Of a stretch of DNA of 33,145 bases, positions 30,825-33,145 are shown in pieces. Origin of the DNA: Enterococcus avium ATCC 14025 (GTDB lineage: Bacteria > Bacillota > Bacilli > Lactobacillales > Enterococcaceae); NCBI RefSeq assembly GCF_000406965.1, contig NZ_KE136363.1:266449-299593 (forward strand), written 5' to 3'. The stretch's first letter is position 1. Each line of letters opens with the position of its first letter. Made by a program: the position numbers and the translations under genes. Below the pieces are notes generated by a model. It did not search any database and had not been told where the DNA came from. It worked only from the letters and a program-made list of their open reading frames with translations.

Positions 30825-31497
30825 ATGTGCCTATATTTTATTTACTCGTGTTCCTGTACCAAATAAAGTTAAAACGCGTCTGCAAAGCTTGCTCAGCGGA
30901 GAAGAAGCATGCCAAGTTCAACAGGAAATTTTACTGGATAGTTTTCAAAAATTTGAAGGGTTAAATGAATGTGGTATAGATTTATACTTGGCGTATTCGG
31001 ATGAAGGAGATCCAGCGTCCTTACTTTCTGCACTACCAAAAAACTTCCATTCTTTTCAGCAGCATGGTGCGACAATTGGGCAGCGAATGAATCACGCGAT
31101 CAAGCTTGTTTTTGCAAAAGGTTATGAAAAAGTGGTACTAACAGGCAGTGACATCCCAAATTTAGATACGACAATTATTCAATCTGCATTCCATCAGATG
31201 TGTGAGATTGTTTTCGGCCCCTCACCAGATGGTGGCTACTATTTAGTAGGCTGTACACAATCCATTGATTTAACACCGATTTTTGAAACGAATATCTCTT
31301 GGGGGAAAAGTGAAGTATTGAAACAAACGTTGCAGCATTTAACAGATTATCAGGTGGATTTTTTGTCTCCGTTACAGGATGTTGATTATCCTGAAGATTT
31401 AAAAATGCTTCAACATGATCTAAAAAAAGAAAATCAATATTTGATGTATTGGTTAGAGGAAAATCGAGGATTATTAAATGAGAAAAGTCATTTTTGA
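30817..31497 (+). CDS. TIGR04282/DUF2064 nucleotidyl- or glycosyl-transferase-like protein
   Basis: A 226-residue GT-A-fold protein. It starts at TTG 30817, 7 nt behind AAAGGAG and overlapping the APH stop by 8 nt; no in-frame ATG fits. CAYILFTRVPVPNKVKTRLQSLLSGEEA is the conserved KTRL opening, VVLTGSDIPNLDTTIIQSAF carries the acidic metal site, and VFGPSPDGGYYLVGC is the DGGYYLxG signature of TIGR04282 (rSAM/selenodomain-associated transferase 1). The family resembles CofC-type nucleotidyltransferases, so it may activate a phosphorylated compound as an NDP adduct. It forms a cassette with the APH kinase and the GT2. Activity has not been shown for this group to my knowledge. Confidence 0.9.
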   Translation: MNKCAYILFTRVPVPNKVKTRLQSLLSGEEACQVQQEILLDSFQKFEGLNECGIDLYLAYSDEGDPASLLSALPKNFHSFQQHGATIGQRMNHAIKLVFAKGYEKVVLTGSDIPNLDTTIIQSAFHQMCEIVFGPSPDGGYYLVGCTQSIDLTPIFETNISWGKSEVLKQTLQHLTDYQVDFLSPLQDVDYPEDLKMLQHDLKKENQYLMYWLEENRGLLNEKSHF

Positions 31498-32338
31498 TTG
31501 TGACAATACATTTGGCTTAGCGGATCATGATGTGGATGACGGATTAACGCTTCTTTATTTGTTAGGGGCACCAACGATTGACTTACTTGGTGTAACTTTA
31601 ACCTATGGGAACGGATCACTTGAAGAAGTTGAAAAAATGACAAAGGAACTCCAACAGCGTTTGACGCTATCTTTTGATTATTATTCAGCAAATCAAGCAG
31701 AGTATCTAGTCAAACAAGTCAATCTCTATCCAAATGAAATAACCATCCTTGCAACCGGCGCATTAACAAACTTGTCTGAAGCACTGAGAATAGACCCGAA
31801 TTTTTTTAAGAAGGTTCAAGAGGTTGTCCTGATGGGAGGAACAATCGAACCACTAAAGGTGAATCATCGCTTAGTCACCGAGTTAAATTTTTCTTGTGAT
31901 CCTGATGCTGCAAAAAGTGTCTTATTGAGTCAAACGAACCTTACAATCATGAATGGACACATGACCTCGGAAGCATTCTTTTCGCGACATGAGATGAATC
32001 AGTTTTTAACTTTAGTTGAAACAACAATTAATCAAGACACATTGAAATGGATTCATCAGACATTGGAAAACTGGATTAAATGGAATGAAAAGGTATTTGG
32101 TTTCAGCGGTTTTTGTAATTGGGATATGACTACAGCTGTCTACTTAGAGCGTCCGGAGTTATTCAGCCAAGAGCGATACAATCTATCAAAAAATCAGTTG
32201 ACTCTTACTAAAGGGCGAATGACACTGACTGATAAATCTGACTATTCTATAAAAATGCCTAAAAAAATTTTGGATATAGCTGAATTCAATCAGCTAGTGA
32301 TTAAGCGAATGACATTAGCGTTTAAAAAAGAGGACTAA
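31478..32338 (+). CDS. Inosine/uridine-preferring nucleoside hydrolase family protein
   Basis: A 286-residue hydrolase. The N-terminus VIFDCDNTFGLADHDVDDGLTLLYLLG is a nucleoside hydrolase calcium site, but with a longer spacer than the classic DTDPGxDD. Other family blocks are LLGVTLTYGNGSLEEV, ILATGALTNLSEAL, VVLMGGTI and TELNFSCDPDAAKSVL, and a late histidine region (FSGFCNWDMTTAVYL) replaces the usual HD motif with WD. It cleaves ribonucleosides or a nucleoside-like adduct to ribose and base. In this operon it may recycle a nucleoside-linked intermediate. The gene overlaps DUF2064 by 20 nt, with CGAGGA as RBS. The unusual spacing and WD hint at an atypical substrate. Confidence 0.86.
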   Translation: MRKVIFDCDNTFGLADHDVDDGLTLLYLLGAPTIDLLGVTLTYGNGSLEEVEKMTKELQQRLTLSFDYYSANQAEYLVKQVNLYPNEITILATGALTNLSEALRIDPNFFKKVQEVVLMGGTIEPLKVNHRLVTELNFSCDPDAAKSVLLSQTNLTIMNGHMTSEAFFSRHEMNQFLTLVETTINQDTLKWIHQTLENWIKWNEKVFGFSGFCNWDMTTAVYLERPELFSQERYNLSKNQLTLTKGRMTLTDKSDYSIKMPKKILDIAEFNQLVIKRMTLAFKKED

Positions 32339-32377
32339 AAGCAAATATTGAATCTGATTCAAAAGAAGGGAGCACAT

Positions 32378-33049
32378 GTGAAAAAGATTATCGTCTTTAT
32401 TGCTTTTATTTTGTTAGGAATATTTTTGGCCTACAAGTTTGGTTTAGTTGATTTTCTGACGGATATTTCCAGTTTAAGAGCCTACTTAGAAGCACTTGGC
32501 TGGCAGGGTTACGTGATTTTTATTTTACTTTCAGTCATTGTCGCTGTGTTTCTTTTACCGGGACAGTTTCTAGCGATTGTTGGTGGACTAGCTTATGGCG
32601 GACTTCTTGGCGGACTATTAACAATTATTGGTGCATCACTTGGTGCTAGCATCTCCTTTATTATTGGAAAATACATCGCAAGAGAGTATATATTGAAGCG
32701 TTTTGGTAATGACCCAACTTTTCAAAAAATTGAAAAGGGCGTTAGAGAGAATGGTATCTCATTTTTAATTTTCACACGTTTGGTTCCCGTTTTTCCTTTT
32801 GCAATCCAAAGCTACGCCTATGCCATGACACCGATGAGTGTAAAAAAATTCAGTTTGATCTCCTTTATGACAATGATGCCGGCCAGCTTTATTTATGCTT
32901 TTATGGCTTCTGAAATTGCTTTAAAGGGAGTTTCTGGAGCTCTGTTATTGGAATTAACAGTTGCGGGAATTTTCTTAGCTTTGTTAGCATACCTACCTAA
33001 GAAGCTTAGCAAAAAAATAAATCAATTAAATTCTGAATACAAAAAATAA
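32378..33049 (+). CDS. VTT-domain membrane protein (TVP38/TMEM64, DedA superfamily)
   Basis: A 223-residue membrane protein starting at GTG 32378, 5 nt behind AAGGGAG; a TTG at 32348 would put ten polar residues before the first helix. The first hydrophobic segment IIVFIAFILLGIFLAY is followed by the VTT domain: VFLLPGQFLAIVGGLAYGGLLGGLLTIIGASLGASISFIIGKYIAREY, and FTRLVPVFPFAIQSYAYAMTPMSVKKF with the re-entrant loop motif. DedA/VTT proteins handle lipid or small-solute movement in the membrane. E. coli ydjX and ydjZ in the ydj-ynj cluster belong to this family as I recall. It is the last gene of the operon, ended by a strong terminator. Confidence 0.93.
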   Translation: MKKIIVFIAFILLGIFLAYKFGLVDFLTDISSLRAYLEALGWQGYVIFILLSVIVAVFLLPGQFLAIVGGLAYGGLLGGLLTIIGASLGASISFIIGKYIAREYILKRFGNDPTFQKIEKGVRENGISFLIFTRLVPVFPFAIQSYAYAMTPMSVKKFSLISFMTMMPASFIYAFMASEIALKGVSGALLLELTVAGIFLALLAYLPKKLSKKINQLNSEYKK

Positions 33050-33103
33050 TGGCTCTTCGTCAAATCGTGTTGGTGAAGACAAATTTGAATAAAACTTAGT
33101 CCG

Positions 33104-33137
33104 ATATGCGGCGCGTTCTGTGCGCCGCATATTTTTT
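33104..33137 (+). terminator. Terminator of the 13-gene operon
   Basis: ATATGCGGCGC (33104-33114) pairs perfectly with GCGCCGCATAT (33122-33132), followed by T residues. It is unusually GC-rich for this AT-rich region and marks the operon's end. Confidence 0.94.
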
Positions 33138-33145
33138 TAGTTTTC

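Overview
The window looks like chromosome of a low-GC Gram-positive lactic acid bacterium, most probably an Enterococcus or close relative. The evidence is AT-rich intergenic DNA, strong AGGAGG-type ribosome binding sites, a mannose-family PTS driven by a LevR-type sigma-54 activator, a T-box leader, a CoA-disulfide-reductase-type NADH oxidase, and tightly packed operons ended by U-tract hairpins. The species is not fixed by anything I can see. No rRNA, tRNA or CRISPR array was found. The only mobile element is the edge of an ISL3-type insertion sequence at the left end.

Layout. 1-2.9 kb: start of a transposase, a small unknown gene, then a DeoR-type regulator with a DUF1576 membrane protein (all minus strand). 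3.1-4.5 kb: MarR regulator, flavodoxin-like protein and a membrane-anchored FMN-binding protein, with a clear MarR-type palindrome at the promoter. 4.55-6.3 kb: a strong promoter, a 310-nt structured and terminator-bearing untranslated region, then a MATE efflux pump. 6.3-15.75 kb: a fructoselysine/glucoselysine-type (Gfr-like) locus. It has a GntR regulator, a divergent SIS-domain deglycase, a canonical sigma-54 promoter, PTS EIIA-EIIB-EIIC-EIID, a second deglycase, a LevR-type sigma-54 activator and a HAD phosphatase.

15.75-17.45 kb: a methionine-type T-box controls an orphan MetQ lipoprotein and MsrA. 17.5-22.3 kb: single genes, namely an SRPBCC protein, a Crp/Fnr regulator divergent from an NADH oxidase, a GNAT acetyltransferase, an orphan Thoeris ThsB-like TIR protein and a PH-domain protein.

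22.4-33.14 kb: the most interesting part, a 13-gene operon bounded by a -35/-10 promoter plus leader terminator on the left and a GC-rich terminator on the right. It encodes an exported rhodanese, a small membrane protein, HdrC-like and HdrB-like iron-sulfur/CCG proteins and a YnjB/YnjC/YnjD-like ABC importer with split permeases. These are followed by a TIGR04283-type glycosyltransferase, an APH-fold kinase, a TIGR04282/DUF2064 transferase, a nucleoside hydrolase and a VTT (TVP38/TMEM64) protein. From memory, E. coli ydjXYZ-ynjABCDE shares the rhodanese, the ABC importer, an Fe-S protein and VTT proteins. The Firmicute version adds thiol/disulfide redox proteins and what reads as an activation-and-transfer cassette (kinase, nucleotidyltransferase-like, glycosyltransferase). 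I propose a sulfur- or selenium-linked uptake and small-molecule-conjugate pathway of unknown product. This is inference from domain content and operon structure.
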